64,000 bases of DNA, taken from assembly GCF_013402795.1 (NCBI RefSeq), contig NZ_CP058595.1, positions 2,768,001 to 2,832,000 on the forward strand, written 5' to 3'. The notes under the pieces were generated by a model, which was not told the origin of the DNA, searched no databases, and saw nothing but the letters and a program-made list of their open reading frames with translations. Origin of the DNA: Costertonia aggregata (GTDB taxonomy: Bacteria > Bacteroidota > Bacteroidia > Flavobacteriales > Flavobacteriaceae). The position numbers were made by a program, and so were the translations under genes. Shown piece after piece: positions 9,124-19,466 of this stretch (within the stretch, counting starts at the first letter, position 1; every line of letters begins with the position of its first letter).

Positions 9124-9504
9124 TTACTCCTCTCCAAGATGTATGGGTTCTAAATTATGACGCTCTTCTTCGGTAAATAATTTAGAATGGATGATAAAAC
9201 GTATCCCCATGGGAATTTCCAAAGAAAAGCTGGCACCTCTCCCCTTTACAATGCCAACGGTCAACTGGGTATGTTTCCAGTATTCAAACTGATCTTTTGA
9301 CATATAAAAGTCACAATCACAGATATTGCCAAGCCAAACATCATTCTCATTTATCATAAAATCTCCTTTTGGAAAACACATCGGGGACGATCCATCACAA
9401 CATCCGCCACTTTGATGAAACATGAGTTCGCCATGGGTTTCCTTTAACTTGCCAATGACCTCTTCGGCCTCAGGGGTTACCAAAACTCTTTTTACGACCT
9501 TCAT
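9124..9504 (-). CDS. DUF779 family protein
   Basis: 126 residues with the DUF779 pattern: FHQSGGCCDGSSPMCFPKG, several Cys (GNICDCDFYMSK) and FSLEIPMGIRFIIHS. It is known to occur beside aldehyde dehydrogenases, and here starts two bases after the aldehyde dehydrogenase stop, so it is cotranscribed. The biochemical role is not established; the cysteine clusters suggest metal or redox function (inference). Confidence 0.9.
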   Translation of the reverse strand: MKVVKRVLVTPEAEEVIGKLKETHGELMFHQSGGCCDGSSPMCFPKGDFMINENDVWLGNICDCDFYMSKDQFEYWKHTQLTVGIVKGRGASFSLEIPMGIRFIIHSKLFTEEERHNLEPIHLGEE

Positions 9505-9506
9505 TT

Positions 9507-11027
9507 TTAAAAGAATCCCATTGCTTTTTTATCATAGGAAATCAGCATATTTTTCGTCTGTCTGTAATGTGCCAGCATCATTTTATGGTTTTCCCTTCCG
9601 ATACCGGATTTTTTATAACCACCAAAAGGAGCATGGGCAGGATACAAATGATAACAGTTTACCCAAACGCGACCCGCCTGCACGGCCCTTGAAATTTTGT
9701 AGGCTTGATGGGTGTCGCGGGTCCATACCCCGGCACCTAACCCATATAACGTATCATTGGCAATCTCAATAGCCTCCGCTTCGTCTTTAAAAGTAGTGAC
9801 GCATACGACAGGGCCAAATATTTCTTCTTGAAAAACACGCATCTTGTTATTTCCTTTGAGTATTGTAGGTTGAATATAATAACCGCCTTCAAGCCCTTCA
9901 TTGTATGCTGCTTTACCTCCTGTAAGTACCTCGCAGCCTTCTTCTTTACCTATGTCTATGTAGCTCAATATTTTTTCATATTGGTCGTTTGAAGCCTGTG
10001 CGCCCATCATGGTGCTTGGGTCAAGCGGGTGTCCAAGTTTTATTGCATTGGTACGCTCAATGACCCTTTCTATGAATTTGTCAAAAATACTTTCCTGGAC
10101 CAACATGCGCGAGGGGCATGTACATACTTCGCCTTGGTTTAACGCAAACATAACGGCACCTTCCAAACATTTATCGAAGAACTCGTCATCAGCATCCATT
10201 ACATTTTCAAAAAATATGTTCGGTGATTTTCCGCCAAGTTCCAAAGTTACCGGAGTGATATTCTTTGATGCATATTGCATGATCAATTGCCCTGTTGTTG
10301 TCTCCCCGGTAAAGGCAACTTTATTGATCCTTGGGCTTGAGGCTAGAGGCTTGCCCGCTTCTGCACCAAAGCCATTAACAATGTTCAGTACGCCTGCAGG
10401 CAGAATATCCTGAATCATCTCCATAAGTATCAATATGCCTACCGGAGTTTGCTCGGCTGGTTTCAATACAACGCAATTACCGGCGGCCAATGCTGGGGCA
10501 AGCTTCCAAGTGGCCATTAGTATGGGAAAGTTCCATGGGATTATCTGCCCAACAACTCCCAGAGGTTCTGTTATGTTAAGTGCTACAGTGTTTGAGTCCA
10601 ATTCACTTACCGAACCTTCCTCGGCACGTATAACACCTGCAAAATATCTGAAATGGTCTATCGCCAAAGGCATATCCGCTGCCCTTGTTTCTCGAATGGC
10701 TTTTCCATTGTCCCAAGTCTCCGCCCTGGCCAATGCCTCAAGGTTCTGTTCCATCACATCTGCAATTTTTAAGAGCATATTACTTCTTGTTGTGGCCGAT
10801 GAATTGTTCCACGCCCTGGCAGCTTCCCAAGCAGCATCTATAGCGAGTTCAACATCCTCTGCAGTGGAGCGTGGTATTTTGGTGAACGCAGTGCCATCAA
10901 CCGGTGATACATTTTCAAAATACTCTCCTTTTACGGGAGCTGTCCATTTTCCGCCAATGAAATTTTCGTACTGGGTCTTAAATTTTGGCTTTTGTAGAAC
11001 ATCTTGTTCTGTTGTTTGTGTGCTCAT
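9507..11027 (-). CDS. NAD(P)-dependent aldehyde dehydrogenase (ExaC/AldB-like)
   Basis: A 506-residue cytosolic aldehyde dehydrogenase that oxidises aldehydes to acids. It has the NAD-binding region (IIPWNFP at 162-168, FTGETTTGQ near 239-247), the general base Glu264 in [10 protein letters not shown] and the catalytic Cys302 in [11 protein letters not shown]. The C-terminal [20 protein letters not shown] is typical. Full length for the acetaldehyde-type branch found with DUF779. The divergent AraC gene 210 bases upstream is its likely regulator. The precise aldehyde (acetaldehyde, lactaldehyde or another) cannot be read from sequence. Confidence 0.93.
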   Translation of the reverse strand: MSTQTTEQDVLQKPKFKTQYENFIGGKWTAPVKGEYFENVSPVDGTAFTKIPRSTAEDVELAIDAAWEAARAWNNSSATTRSNMLLKIADVMEQNLEALARAETWDNGKAIRETRAADMPLAIDHFRYFAGVIRAEEGSVSELDSNTVALNITEPLGVVGQIIPWNFPILMATWKLAPALAAGNCVVLKPAEQTPVGILILMEMIQDILPAGVLNIVNGFGAEAGKPLASSPRINKVAFTGETTTGQLIMQYASKNITPVTLELGGKSPNIFFENVMDADDEFFDKCLEGAVMFALNQGEVCTCPSRMLVQESIFDKFIERVIERTNAIKLGHPLDPSTMMGAQASNDQYEKILSYIDIGKEEGCEVLTGGKAAYNEGLEGGYYIQPTILKGNNKMRVFQEEIFGPVVCVTTFKDEAEAIEIANDTLYGLGAGVWTRDTHQAYKISRAVQAGRVWVNCYHLYPAHAPFGGYKKSGIGRENHKMMLAHYRQTKNMLISYDKKAMGFF

Positions 11028-11237
11028 AATCGTATATGTTAAATTAATTTATATGGTATGCTCATCAGTAATACACTTAAAGATGTATTAAATGTAATTG
11101 AGTTGTCACTAATTTGTCTGACCAATTCTGCTAATAATATGAACTATCCTATCATTCGTTGTTAAATCGTTATTTTAATCATAGTTATTTTATATATTTC
11201 TTAGTATATTGAATGTTAAAATGATAATATATATGTG

Positions 11238-12155
11238 ATGTTGGGACTGACCAATACATTTCTCTCGAATAGAAAACTAGAAACATTGGTAGAGAATAAA
11301 ACCTCGTACACGTTGAACAATGCGGCTCTGCATGTTTTTGAGACGCACCAACAGGCTAAAAAGGTTTTATTGAAGTTTGACCAACCTGTATTGGCCAGTA
11401 TGATAGAAGGAAAAAAGGTAATGCACCTTAGGGATTATGAATCTTTTGACTTTTTGCCCGGAGAATCTTTGATATTGCCCTCTAACGAGACCATGTGCAT
11501 TGATTTTCCCGAAGCTATGCGAAAAAAACCTACACGCTGTTTGGCACTGGCTATATCAGAGGATAAGATAAATAAGGTTTTGCAATTAATGAACGAAACC
11601 ATGCCCAAACATGATAGTATGGAGTGGGGTTTAATGGATTATAATTTCCATTTCGTAAACGACATGGGTATTTTTCAAATACTGCAAAGACTTATGTTTT
11701 TGTTTTCAGAAGACCATCCTTCCAAAGATTTTTTTGTGGATAATATGCTGCGTGAGTTGATTATTAGAATTTTACAGACCAACGAGCGAAAAATATATTC
11801 CAATTCTACATTTGCGCTAAGCTCCAACAGTAGATTGGCCTTTGTGATACGTTATATAAGAGAGCATCTGCATGAATCTTTAAATATTATCGAACTTAGT
11901 AAAAAGGCCTGTATGAGTCCTTCACATTTTCATAGGGTATTTAAGACTGAACTAGGTATTTCTCCCATTGAGTTCATAAATAATGAAAGAATCAAACTAG
12001 CAGTTGGGCTCTTGCAAGACTCAAGCCGGAGCATAAAAGACATCTACATGGAATGTGGTTTTGACAGTAGATCCTATTTTAACCGTGTATTTAAGTCAAA
12101 AAAGCATATCTCTCCTGGCGAGTACCAGTCAAAAGTTTTAAAAAATAGGAATTGA
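11238..12155 (+). CDS. AraC family transcriptional regulator
   Basis: About 305 residues: an N-terminal ligand/dimerisation region of the AraC_N type (GESLILPSNETMCIDFPEA) and a C-terminal pair of helix-turn-helices from about 200 (LNIIELSKKACMSPSHFHR; IKDIYMECGFDSRSYFNR). The ATG at 11238 is preferred; a GTG in frame at 11235 is the alternative. Divergent from the aldehyde dehydrogenase-DUF779 operon, which makes that operon its probable target (inference). It ends 16 bases before the convergent cysS stop. Confidence 0.88.
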   Translation: MLGLTNTFLSNRKLETLVENKTSYTLNNAALHVFETHQQAKKVLLKFDQPVLASMIEGKKVMHLRDYESFDFLPGESLILPSNETMCIDFPEAMRKKPTRCLALAISEDKINKVLQLMNETMPKHDSMEWGLMDYNFHFVNDMGIFQILQRLMFLFSEDHPSKDFFVDNMLRELIIRILQTNERKIYSNSTFALSSNSRLAFVIRYIREHLHESLNIIELSKKACMSPSHFHRVFKTELGISPIEFINNERIKLAVGLLQDSSRSIKDIYMECGFDSRSYFNRVFKSKKHISPGEYQSKVLKNRN

Positions 12156-12171
12156 GCCCGTGGCCTTTATA

Positions 12172-13653
12172 TCAATGCAAATTAAAGGTGGTGCCGTCTT
12201 TGCCATCTTTCAGTTGAATACCCAGTGCACTTAGCTCATCCCTTATTTTATCCGAAGTGGCAAAATCTTTATTGACTCTAGCCTCGTTGCGTAACTGTAT
12301 CAACAGTTCAACCACTCCCGATAGCTTGCCCGAGCCATTTTCAGCGGTATTTTTGCGTTCTAGCCCAAGTATTTCAAAAATGAAATTATGAAGTATATTT
12401 TGCAGGTTTTCCCTATCGTTTTGGGTAATGGTCTCTTTACCTTCCTTAATTAGGTTGATATGTTTTACGGCCTCAAAAAGATTGGCAATGAGTATGGGAG
12501 TGTTGAAATCATCGTTCATGGCATCATAACACTTTTGCTGCCATGCGTTGACATCAAAGTCGGTTTTGCTTCCCGTATCCAGTTTTTTGAGAAGGTCCAG
12601 TGCATCCAACAACCTATTGTATCCCTTTTCGGATGCTAAAAGTGCATCGTTGCTCATATCCAATATGCTGGTATAGTGTGCCTGCATCATAAAAAAACGA
12701 ACTACAGATGGAGAGAATGCCTTGCTCAAAATATCATTTTCACCAGAAAATATCTCTCCAGGGAGTAAACTATTTCCTGTGGATTTCGCCATTTTTTTTC
12801 CGTTGAGCGTAAGCATGTTGGCGTGTAGCCAATATTTTACGGGGGAGTTTCCGTTACTGGCTTCGGCTTGGGCAATTTCACATTCGTGATGGGGGAATTT
12901 CAAATCCATTCCACCACCATGTATATCAAAGGTTTCTCCCAGATATTTGGTGCTCATGGCCGTACATTCCAAATGCCAACCCGGAAAACCGTCTCCCCAT
13001 GGTGAAGGCCAGCGCATGATGTGTTGGGGTTCTGCCTTTTTCCAAAGTGCGAAATCCTGCGGGCTCTTTTTCTCGTCTTGCGCCGTGAGTTCACGTGTAT
13101 TGGCAATCATATCCTCTAGCTTTCTACCGCTAAGTTTGCCATATTCGTTGGTTTCGTTAAATTTAATTACATCAAAATATACCGATCCATTGGCCTCATA
13201 AGCATATCCTTTTTCAAGGATGTCCTTAATAATCTCTATCTGTTCTATGATATGACCTGTTGCGGTCGGTTCTATACTTGGCGGAAGAAAATTGAACTTT
13301 TCCAAAATCGTATGAAAGTCTAGGGTGTAGCGCTGCACGACTTCCATAGGTTCCAATTTTTCGAGCCTTGCCTTTTTTGCGATTTTATCCTCGCCGTCCT
13401 CGGCATCATCTACCAAATGCCCTGCATCGGTAATGTTACGTACATACCTAACCTTGTAACCCAGGTGTTTCAAGTACCTAAAAATCATGTCAAACGACAT
13501 AAAGGTCCTGCAGTTGCCTAAATGAACATTGCTATAAACGGTAGGCCCGCATACGTACATACCAACGTAACCTTCGTTTAAAGGTTCAAAAACTTCTTTG
13601 GATCCGGAAAGTGAGTTGTATACTTTTAGGGTTTGCTTTTGGTATAGTTGCAT
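12172..13653 (-). CDS. cysS: Cysteinyl-tRNA synthetase
   Basis: This class I synthetase charges tRNA-Cys. The 493 residues contain the HIGH-equivalent in [13 protein letters not shown] with the zinc Cys near residue 34, the zinc ligands WHLECTAMS and [10 protein letters not shown], and the KMSKS-equivalent KKMAKSTGN. The C-terminal DALR-like helical region is present and length is normal. folE lies 15 bases upstream, so the two are probably cotranscribed. Confidence 0.97.
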   Translation of the reverse strand: MQLYQKQTLKVYNSLSGSKEVFEPLNEGYVGMYVCGPTVYSNVHLGNCRTFMSFDMIFRYLKHLGYKVRYVRNITDAGHLVDDAEDGEDKIAKKARLEKLEPMEVVQRYTLDFHTILEKFNFLPPSIEPTATGHIIEQIEIIKDILEKGYAYEANGSVYFDVIKFNETNEYGKLSGRKLEDMIANTRELTAQDEKKSPQDFALWKKAEPQHIMRWPSPWGDGFPGWHLECTAMSTKYLGETFDIHGGGMDLKFPHHECEIAQAEASNGNSPVKYWLHANMLTLNGKKMAKSTGNSLLPGEIFSGENDILSKAFSPSVVRFFMMQAHYTSILDMSNDALLASEKGYNRLLDALDLLKKLDTGSKTDFDVNAWQQKCYDAMNDDFNTPILIANLFEAVKHINLIKEGKETITQNDRENLQNILHNFIFEILGLERKNTAENGSGKLSGVVELLIQLRNEARVNKDFATSDKIRDELSALGIQLKDGKDGTTFNLH

Positions 13654-13668
13654 GGTAAGCTAAAACAA

Positions 13669-14349
13669 TTAGAAATTGGTCTCTAGGTTGATATAGTCCA
13701 AAAACTCCCTACGAACGGACTCATCTTTGAATTTACCACCATATTCAGCGGTAACCGTACTACTTTCGATATCGCGAATACCTCTAGAATTAACGCAAAG
13801 GTGTTTGGCATCTATTACACAGGCAACATCATCGGTACCCAAAACCTTTTGGAGTTCCCTGACTATTTGTATATTGAGACGTTCCTGTACCTGCGGTCTT
13901 TTTGCATAATAATCTACAATCCGATTCATTTTAGAAAGTCCGACTACGGTACCGTTTGAAATATAGGCCACATGAGCCCTACCTACGATCGGTAGCAAAT
14001 GGTGCTCACAAGTAGAATAGAGGGTGATGTTCTTTTCGACCAGCATTTCCCCATACTGGTATTTATTTTCAAATGTTGATGATTTTGGTTTTCTATCCGG
14101 ATGCAATCCTCCAAAAATTTCCTTTACGAACATTTTGGCTACTCTATTGGGAGTGCCTTTTAAACTATCATCTTCGAGGTCAAGGCCCAAAGTCAGCATA
14201 ACCTCTCTAATATTGTCTTGAATGCGTTCAATTTTTTCCTCGTCGCTAAGTACAAATGCGTCTTTGCGCAAGGGAGTATCTTCCGAAGAAGCAATGTGAT
14301 CGCTCCCCATCTCTTCAAAATGCTCTTCCAATGTATTATTAATTTTCAT
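13669..14349 (-). CDS. folE: GTP cyclohydrolase I
   Basis: This enzyme converts GTP to dihydroneopterin triphosphate, the first step of folate/pterin synthesis. Zinc and active-site residues lie in STCEHHLLPIVGRAHVAYI and KHLCVNSRGI. I set the start at the ATG at 14349 (MKINNTLEE), not at an upstream in-frame ATG at 14376, because a TATCTTTG -7 box overlaps 14374-14381 and would put the upstream start before the transcript. The resulting 226 residues is normal. FolP, later in the same pathway, is at 32.3 kb. Confidence 0.95.
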   Translation of the reverse strand: MKINNTLEEHFEEMGSDHIASSEDTPLRKDAFVLSDEEKIERIQDNIREVMLTLGLDLEDDSLKGTPNRVAKMFVKEIFGGLHPDRKPKSSTFENKYQYGEMLVEKNITLYSTCEHHLLPIVGRAHVAYISNGTVVGLSKMNRIVDYYAKRPQVQERLNIQIVRELQKVLGTDDVACVIDAKHLCVNSRGIRDIESSTVTAEYGGKFKDESVRREFLDYINLETNF

Positions 14350-14373
14350 CCAAACTACTGCTTTTGCGAACTG

Positions 14374-14381
14374 CAAAGATA
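14374..14381 (-). promoter_or_regulatory. -7 box of folE
   Basis: On the minus strand the bases read TATCTTTG, matching TAnnTTTG, 25 bases upstream of the chosen folE ATG. No clear -33 TTG is seen. This element decides the start choice for folE. Confidence 0.45.
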
Positions 14382-14486
14382 TACATAATATGCCACTTTA
14401 CTCTTTGTTTGGGGTCTTACACAACATAAATTAGTGTTAAGGCAAGTGCCTTTATATTTTTATGTTACCCAAACTTATAGCTACCT

Positions 14487-16295
14487 ATGACTAGTTTTCG
14501 GCTTGTAGTTTTTTTAGTTGTCCAATTTTGGAGTTTTGTGGTTTTTGCACAGATTTCACAAGATTGCGGCAATGCTATACCTATTTGTAACAACACTCCC
14601 GTAAATGGTGGAACAAGTGGTTTTGGTATTGATGATTTTGACAATGCACCTACAACGGGCTGTTTGGAGCGTACAACATCTGGAGCCATAGAATCGAACT
14701 CTGTATGGTATCGCTTCAGAACAAATGCAACAGGCCAACTAGGATTTAATATTGGGTTTAATTCAAATGAAGACTGGGATTTTGCCTTGTACAGGTCTAA
14801 TGATTGTAGCGCTCTTGGAGAACCCATTCGCTGTAATTTCTTTGACAATAGCGATGCCGACACCTTTGTTGGTGTAGGCGAAGACCCTACAGGAAATGCG
14901 CAAAATATACAATATGAGGAATGGTTGCAGGTACAACCTGGGGAGGATTATTATTTATTGATCAATAATTTTAGCAGTAGCAATTCTGGTTTTTCGATTC
15001 AATTTTCAGGCAATATCTTTGTTACCAACCCTTATGATGCCTTGGACTGTACTATTATAGATAACCTCTTGGGTTCGCCGATAGCAGCATGTGAAAACGA
15101 TTTTATTGAACTGGATGCAACCACAAGTAATGCGATCAATTACAATTGGTATAGGGACATTGGGACAGGCTTTCAACAGGTTATGGGAGAAAATGACCCG
15201 ACGTTGCAGGCAGATCAGTCCGGTATGTATAGGGTTGAGGTAATTATTACGAGCGGGGTCAATATCATTAGCGATGTTCAAGTGGTTTTTTCGCCTGTTC
15301 CCGATACATTTTCCCTCTCCCATGAAACCATATGCTCGGAAACGATGGTTTATGACCTATCCCAAAAAGACGCTGAAGCTTTAGGTGGCCAAGACCCTAA
15401 CGGTTATTTGGTCACATATTATCATACGTTGATTGATGCGTTGGATAATACGAATGCACTCCCGCGGCAATATCCGGTAAGTGTGGGTTCAGAGACTATA
15501 TTTGCAAGGGTGTCTTCTTTGGTGAACCCGTCTTGTTTTGACGCACCTGAAGAATTTGATTTAACAGTTCTGGAAACCCCGGCCCTATCTTTTTCCGATG
15601 AGGCATTTATATGTGACGGTTCTACCACAAGTATAGAAATTGGTGAAACAACACCCAACTCCAATTTCACATATACGTGGAACACTGGTGAGACTACCGC
15701 TACCTTAAATGTAATAAACGAAGGGGAATACACATTGACCGCAACAAATATTCAAAACGGTGTGGTTTGTGAAGATTCAAGGACAGTGAGGGTCATCATA
15801 TCACAAACACCTATTATTTCTGACATTCAGATTGATGATTTTCAAGAAACCAATATAGTGACCATTTTGACCGCTACTGACGGTAATTATGAATACCGAT
15901 TGGATGATGGTCCATTTCAAGCTGAAAATGTATTTGAAGCCGTTGTAGAAGGGGAGCATACCGTAACAGTGTCTGATGTGAATGGGTGCGGTTCTATATC
16001 TGAATCTGTAGTGGTCATGGGCTATCCTAAATTTTTTACACCAAATGGTGATGACAGGAACGATTTGTGGCAGGTTGCCGGAATCGCCGCTCTACAAGAG
16101 CCTGTGGTTTCGGTTTACGATCGCTACGGCAAACTTCTTAAGCAAATGGATAAGAACAGTTCGGGATGGGACGGCACTTTTAACGGCATGATTCTACCGT
16201 CTACGGATTATTGGTTCAAACTTTCCTATATAAATACAGAAGGTGAACGAACCTATGCCAAATACCTAAAAAACCATTTTTCATTGAGGCGATAA
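14487..16295 (+). CDS. Secreted protein with type B T9SS sorting domain
   Basis: 602 residues: signal peptide about 1-22 (ends FAQ), a cysteine-containing N-terminal region opening CGNAIPICNNTPVNGG, a central stretch with Ig-like strands, and a C-terminal type B (CHU_C) sorting domain from about 510 (YPKFFTPNGDDRNDLW, YDRYGKLLKQMD, GWDGTFNG, YWFKLSY). It is therefore predicted to leave the cell through the type IX system, either to the surface or released. No enzyme motif is visible. A paralogue follows at 16407 with the same N- and C-terminal design. Confidence 0.88.
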   Translation: MTSFRLVVFLVVQFWSFVVFAQISQDCGNAIPICNNTPVNGGTSGFGIDDFDNAPTTGCLERTTSGAIESNSVWYRFRTNATGQLGFNIGFNSNEDWDFALYRSNDCSALGEPIRCNFFDNSDADTFVGVGEDPTGNAQNIQYEEWLQVQPGEDYYLLINNFSSSNSGFSIQFSGNIFVTNPYDALDCTIIDNLLGSPIAACENDFIELDATTSNAINYNWYRDIGTGFQQVMGENDPTLQADQSGMYRVEVIITSGVNIISDVQVVFSPVPDTFSLSHETICSETMVYDLSQKDAEALGGQDPNGYLVTYYHTLIDALDNTNALPRQYPVSVGSETIFARVSSLVNPSCFDAPEEFDLTVLETPALSFSDEAFICDGSTTSIEIGETTPNSNFTYTWNTGETTATLNVINEGEYTLTATNIQNGVVCEDSRTVRVIISQTPIISDIQIDDFQETNIVTILTATDGNYEYRLDDGPFQAENVFEAVVEGEHTVTVSDVNGCGSISESVVVMGYPKFFTPNGDDRNDLWQVAGIAALQEPVVSVYDRYGKLLKQMDKNSSGWDGTFNGMILPSTDYWFKLSYINTEGERTYAKYLKNHFSLRR

Positions 16296-16406
16296 ATAGG
16301 CTCTTTTTTTATCGATTAAGTACTTAAAAAATCGGTCAAAACATACTAAAATGTAAACGCAGGAGTTATTATATACATTAAAGTATAACGTTAGCCCCTT
16401 AATTAA

Positions 16407-17855
16407 ATGCAAAAACTCATTTGTACTGCATGCTTTTTGTTCCTTTTTTCTGTTGGTGCAATAGCTCAGAACTCGCCCGATTGTAGAAGTGCTATACCCA
16501 TTTGTGCCGATGCTCCCATTATGGGCTTGTCCGATGGTAACGGCGATATCAACGATTTTGACCCCGATGTGATCAGGCAAACGGGGTGTTTGGAAAAAGG
16601 TAGTATCAGCGAGGCCAATATTGAAAACAATACATCATGGTTTGCCTTTAGAGCTTTGGCAGATGGGCAGATAGGATTTGATATAGAGGCGCTGACCACC
16701 ACGGCGGAATGGGATTTTGCCGTATATGGCTCGGAAATAGAAGATGATGCTGTTTTGGATTGTGTGGATATAAGTTCAGGTACCGAGCCCATACGCTGTA
16801 ATTATGAGGTAAATACCACTGGATTTACAGGTATTGGCGTTAATCCTATTTCAGGGCAAAACGGTCAACCCCCAGTAGACGATGTGACCGAAGGTAACCA
16901 AAACACTTACGATACTTGGATGGATGTAGCTGAGGGTGAAATCTATTATATATTGATAAATAATTATAACACAAATTTTGATGGCAACCCAGAGCCCTTT
17001 TCACTCACTTTCACAAATCCTCCCGGAAGTCAAGACGTAAATGAAATTTTGGATTGTACATTTAGGGATGAATTTTTAGGATTGGATATTATTGCCTGTG
17101 AAGGTGACCCCGATATTGTCTTGAGTGCAAGAAGGTCGCCAGCGGGTGCTGTTATCAACAGTGTGGTTTGGGAGTTGGATAGTGAAGACGACGGTACATA
17201 TGAAACCCCATTGACAGGGAGCGGAGCCCCGGATTATGAACTAACGGTATCTTATCCAAACTCGGGTAGATATCAAGTTACAATAACAACTCCTTTTACG
17301 GTAATTACCGATGATATATTAATTACCTATTACACAACCCCTGTTTTAGACCCCGACAACGGTGTAACGATACTGGACACCAATATTAATCCCGATTATA
17401 ATTTCAACGATATAGAATTTGTAGTCGATGGTGATGGGGACTACGAGTACGCCATAAATGGAGGTGAGTTTCAAGAAGACCCTATATTTTTAGATGTACC
17501 TCCTGGAGAAAACACGGTCATAATCAATGATTTGAATGGATGCGGCACTACCGAACCCATACCTTTTCTTGTAGTAGGCTATCCCAAATTTTTTACGCCC
17601 AATGCAGATAGCCGGAACGATTTTTGGAACATACAAGGCATAGAAACACTTACAGATCCTGTAGTGTTTATTTTTGATCGGTACGGAAAGTTATTAAAAC
17701 AGATTGATGAGACCACATTGGGGTGGGACGGCACTTTTAACGGGAGGCCCATGCCATCATCCGATTACTGGTTCAGGTTTGAATATTCCGAGCCCGATGA
17801 TCAAAATATAATAGTTGCCAAAACTACACGAAGGCATTTCAGTTTGGTTAGATAA
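16407..17855 (+). CDS. Secreted protein with type B T9SS sorting domain (paralogue)
   Basis: 482 residues: signal peptide about 1-20 (ends IAQ), N-terminal CRSAIPICADAPIMGLSDG matching the preceding gene's opening, a WFAFRALADGQIGFDIEA block, a central PKD/Ig-like region and the C-terminal sorting domain (YPKFFTPNADSRNDFW, FDRYGKLLKQID, GWDGTFNGRPMPSSDYWF). Clearly related to the gene before it but with a shorter middle. No catalytic motif. Probably cell-surface or released; role unknown, with adhesion or matrix being the usual guess for such proteins. Confidence 0.88.
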   Translation: MQKLICTACFLFLFSVGAIAQNSPDCRSAIPICADAPIMGLSDGNGDINDFDPDVIRQTGCLEKGSISEANIENNTSWFAFRALADGQIGFDIEALTTTAEWDFAVYGSEIEDDAVLDCVDISSGTEPIRCNYEVNTTGFTGIGVNPISGQNGQPPVDDVTEGNQNTYDTWMDVAEGEIYYILINNYNTNFDGNPEPFSLTFTNPPGSQDVNEILDCTFRDEFLGLDIIACEGDPDIVLSARRSPAGAVINSVVWELDSEDDGTYETPLTGSGAPDYELTVSYPNSGRYQVTITTPFTVITDDILITYYTTPVLDPDNGVTILDTNINPDYNFNDIEFVVDGDGDYEYAINGGEFQEDPIFLDVPPGENTVIINDLNGCGTTEPIPFLVVGYPKFFTPNADSRNDFWNIQGIETLTDPVVFIFDRYGKLLKQIDETTLGWDGTFNGRPMPSSDYWFRFEYSEPDDQNIIVAKTTRRHFSLVR

Positions 17856-17859
17856 ACCG

Positions 17860-17893
17860 AAAAGAGATCAATTAACATTGATCTCTTTTTTTT
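17860..17893. terminator. Terminator after the second T9SS gene
   Basis: A 13-bp perfect stem AAAAGAGATCAAT with its complement, a four-base loop TAAC and an eight-T run on the plus strand. It also lies downstream of the convergent gene ending at 17916. Confidence 0.88.
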
Positions 17894-17915
17894 AATCGAT
17901 ATACTTTATCCGATG

Positions 17916-19433
17916 CTAGAAATTAAGCGTATAACTTAACGTGATGTTCGTGTTGATATTGTTGAGTGCGGCCGGTGTGCTCAACCCCGTATCGAACAAC
18001 AGAATATTTGAATCCCTTTCGGTACGGTTGAACCCTAGATCTAACTTGCTACCGCCAAAGTTGTAGCCAACACCCGCCGAAAAACCGGTTAAATCTCCAA
18101 TGGTCTCACCATCATTGTACGGGCTTTGCTCGTAACGGTACCCCCCGCGAAGGCTCACTTTTTCTATTCTATACTCACCGCCTATTCTATATGAGGAAAC
18201 GGTCCCCAGTTGATTCGCAATAAACTCGTTTTCCGAACTAAAACTTGGGTCAGAGGTAGGTCGTATCTCTGCTTGGGACATATCTTGGTAACCATAATCA
18301 AAACTCAACAAACCATCTTTCCCAAATACTACGGCTACACTACCGGTTAATTTGCCGGGCGTTTTTATGGTATATCTTTCAAATAGGTTTACAATATTGA
18401 AATCAATAAAATTGATATTGTCATCCGCTAAATCTGAATTGATGCGTTGTGAGAAATCATCGGTAAGTCTATACCAGGTAGGGGACTGGTAGCTACCACC
18501 CACTCTTATGTTGTTATTTAGTTTCGCAATAGCTCCTAGGCTGAATGAAAATCCGGTACCCTCGGTACGTAATAAATTGTCAAAATTGATAAACTGTATT
18601 TCCGAATCGGCATCAAAGCCGCCTTCCGAAAAGCGTGTTACCCTTTGATATAATACACTATGAAAATTCAGGGAGGCCCCTAAGTACAAATTCTCTTGAT
18701 ACTGCGAACTGGCATTGACCGTAAACTTGCTGTTGTAGCCAGCTTCACTTTGCCTAAAAGACTGGTTTACATTACCATTGTCGCTGAATTTTGCGTTGGA
18801 TATGTAATCAATATTATCATCGTTGGCTTCATCTACGGGATCAATTACCCCACCAAAATAGCCTAAAAAAGCTTGTTGGTCGGCAAAACCAAGGTTGGCA
18901 CCGATATCCAAATATGCATCTTCAATAAATTCTCCATCTCTCAACAGTAGGTCGCCCAAAGGCACGCCTTGCGCAAAGTTCAAAAAATAATTGTCTATAC
19001 TTTGGTTACTGTTTCCCGACACAAAAGTTTCATTATCCAAGTTACGTACCATGTCATAATTTATACCAAGCGCCAGTTTTTTCCAATTTGCATCGGTATC
19101 ATTGTTCTTGAATACGAACACGCCACCAACTTGATTGATCTCTAAAGCATTTAGGTCTGCAAACCCCGTACTATTAAAGTAATTTGATGTGTTTTCACGA
19201 TTGTAATTGCTACCCGAGAACGTAAATTGGCTGTTGCTAAATACCGAGGAGCCAGCGGGGTTTACGTTCAGGGCCGACAAATCGCCTCCCAGGGCACCAA
19301 AAGCTCCGCCCATGGCTTGAAACCTTGCGGTTCCCTGAAGATTTTCGGTGCTGTACCTTAGCACATCATTTATGTTTTGAGCACTAACGGCCGCACACAC
19401 CATAGCTAGGATGAAAGTTAAATATCTTTTCAT
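17916..19433 (-). CDS. Outer-membrane transport protein, OmpP1/FadL family
   Basis: 505 residues with a signal peptide (1-18, ends VSAQ), then the typical start DVLRYSTENLQGTARFQAMGG with GGAFGALGGDLSALNVNPAG, as in flavobacterial FadL/TodX-like porins. The rest is alternating beta strands and it ends in SYTLNF with a terminal Phe, the outer-membrane insertion signal. Relatives carry hydrophobic compounds across the outer membrane; the ligand here is unknown. Downstream of the repetitive lipoprotein gene with a 33-base gap, so cotranscription is likely. Confidence 0.88.
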   Translation of the reverse strand: MKRYLTFILAMVCAAVSAQNINDVLRYSTENLQGTARFQAMGGAFGALGGDLSALNVNPAGSSVFSNSQFTFSGSNYNRENTSNYFNSTGFADLNALEINQVGGVFVFKNNDTDANWKKLALGINYDMVRNLDNETFVSGNSNQSIDNYFLNFAQGVPLGDLLLRDGEFIEDAYLDIGANLGFADQQAFLGYFGGVIDPVDEANDDNIDYISNAKFSDNGNVNQSFRQSEAGYNSKFTVNASSQYQENLYLGASLNFHSVLYQRVTRFSEGGFDADSEIQFINFDNLLRTEGTGFSFSLGAIAKLNNNIRVGGSYQSPTWYRLTDDFSQRINSDLADDNINFIDFNIVNLFERYTIKTPGKLTGSVAVVFGKDGLLSFDYGYQDMSQAEIRPTSDPSFSSENEFIANQLGTVSSYRIGGEYRIEKVSLRGGYRYEQSPYNDGETIGDLTGFSAGVGYNFGGSKLDLGFNRTERDSNILLFDTGLSTPAALNNINTNITLSYTLNF

Positions 19434-19466
19434 TGTCTAATTTTTAATCATTTGATTGTTTGTGGT

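Noticed and set aside
14349-14376. Longer start for folE at 14376
   Set aside because: It would begin upstream of the -7 box and adds nine residues not expected in the family.
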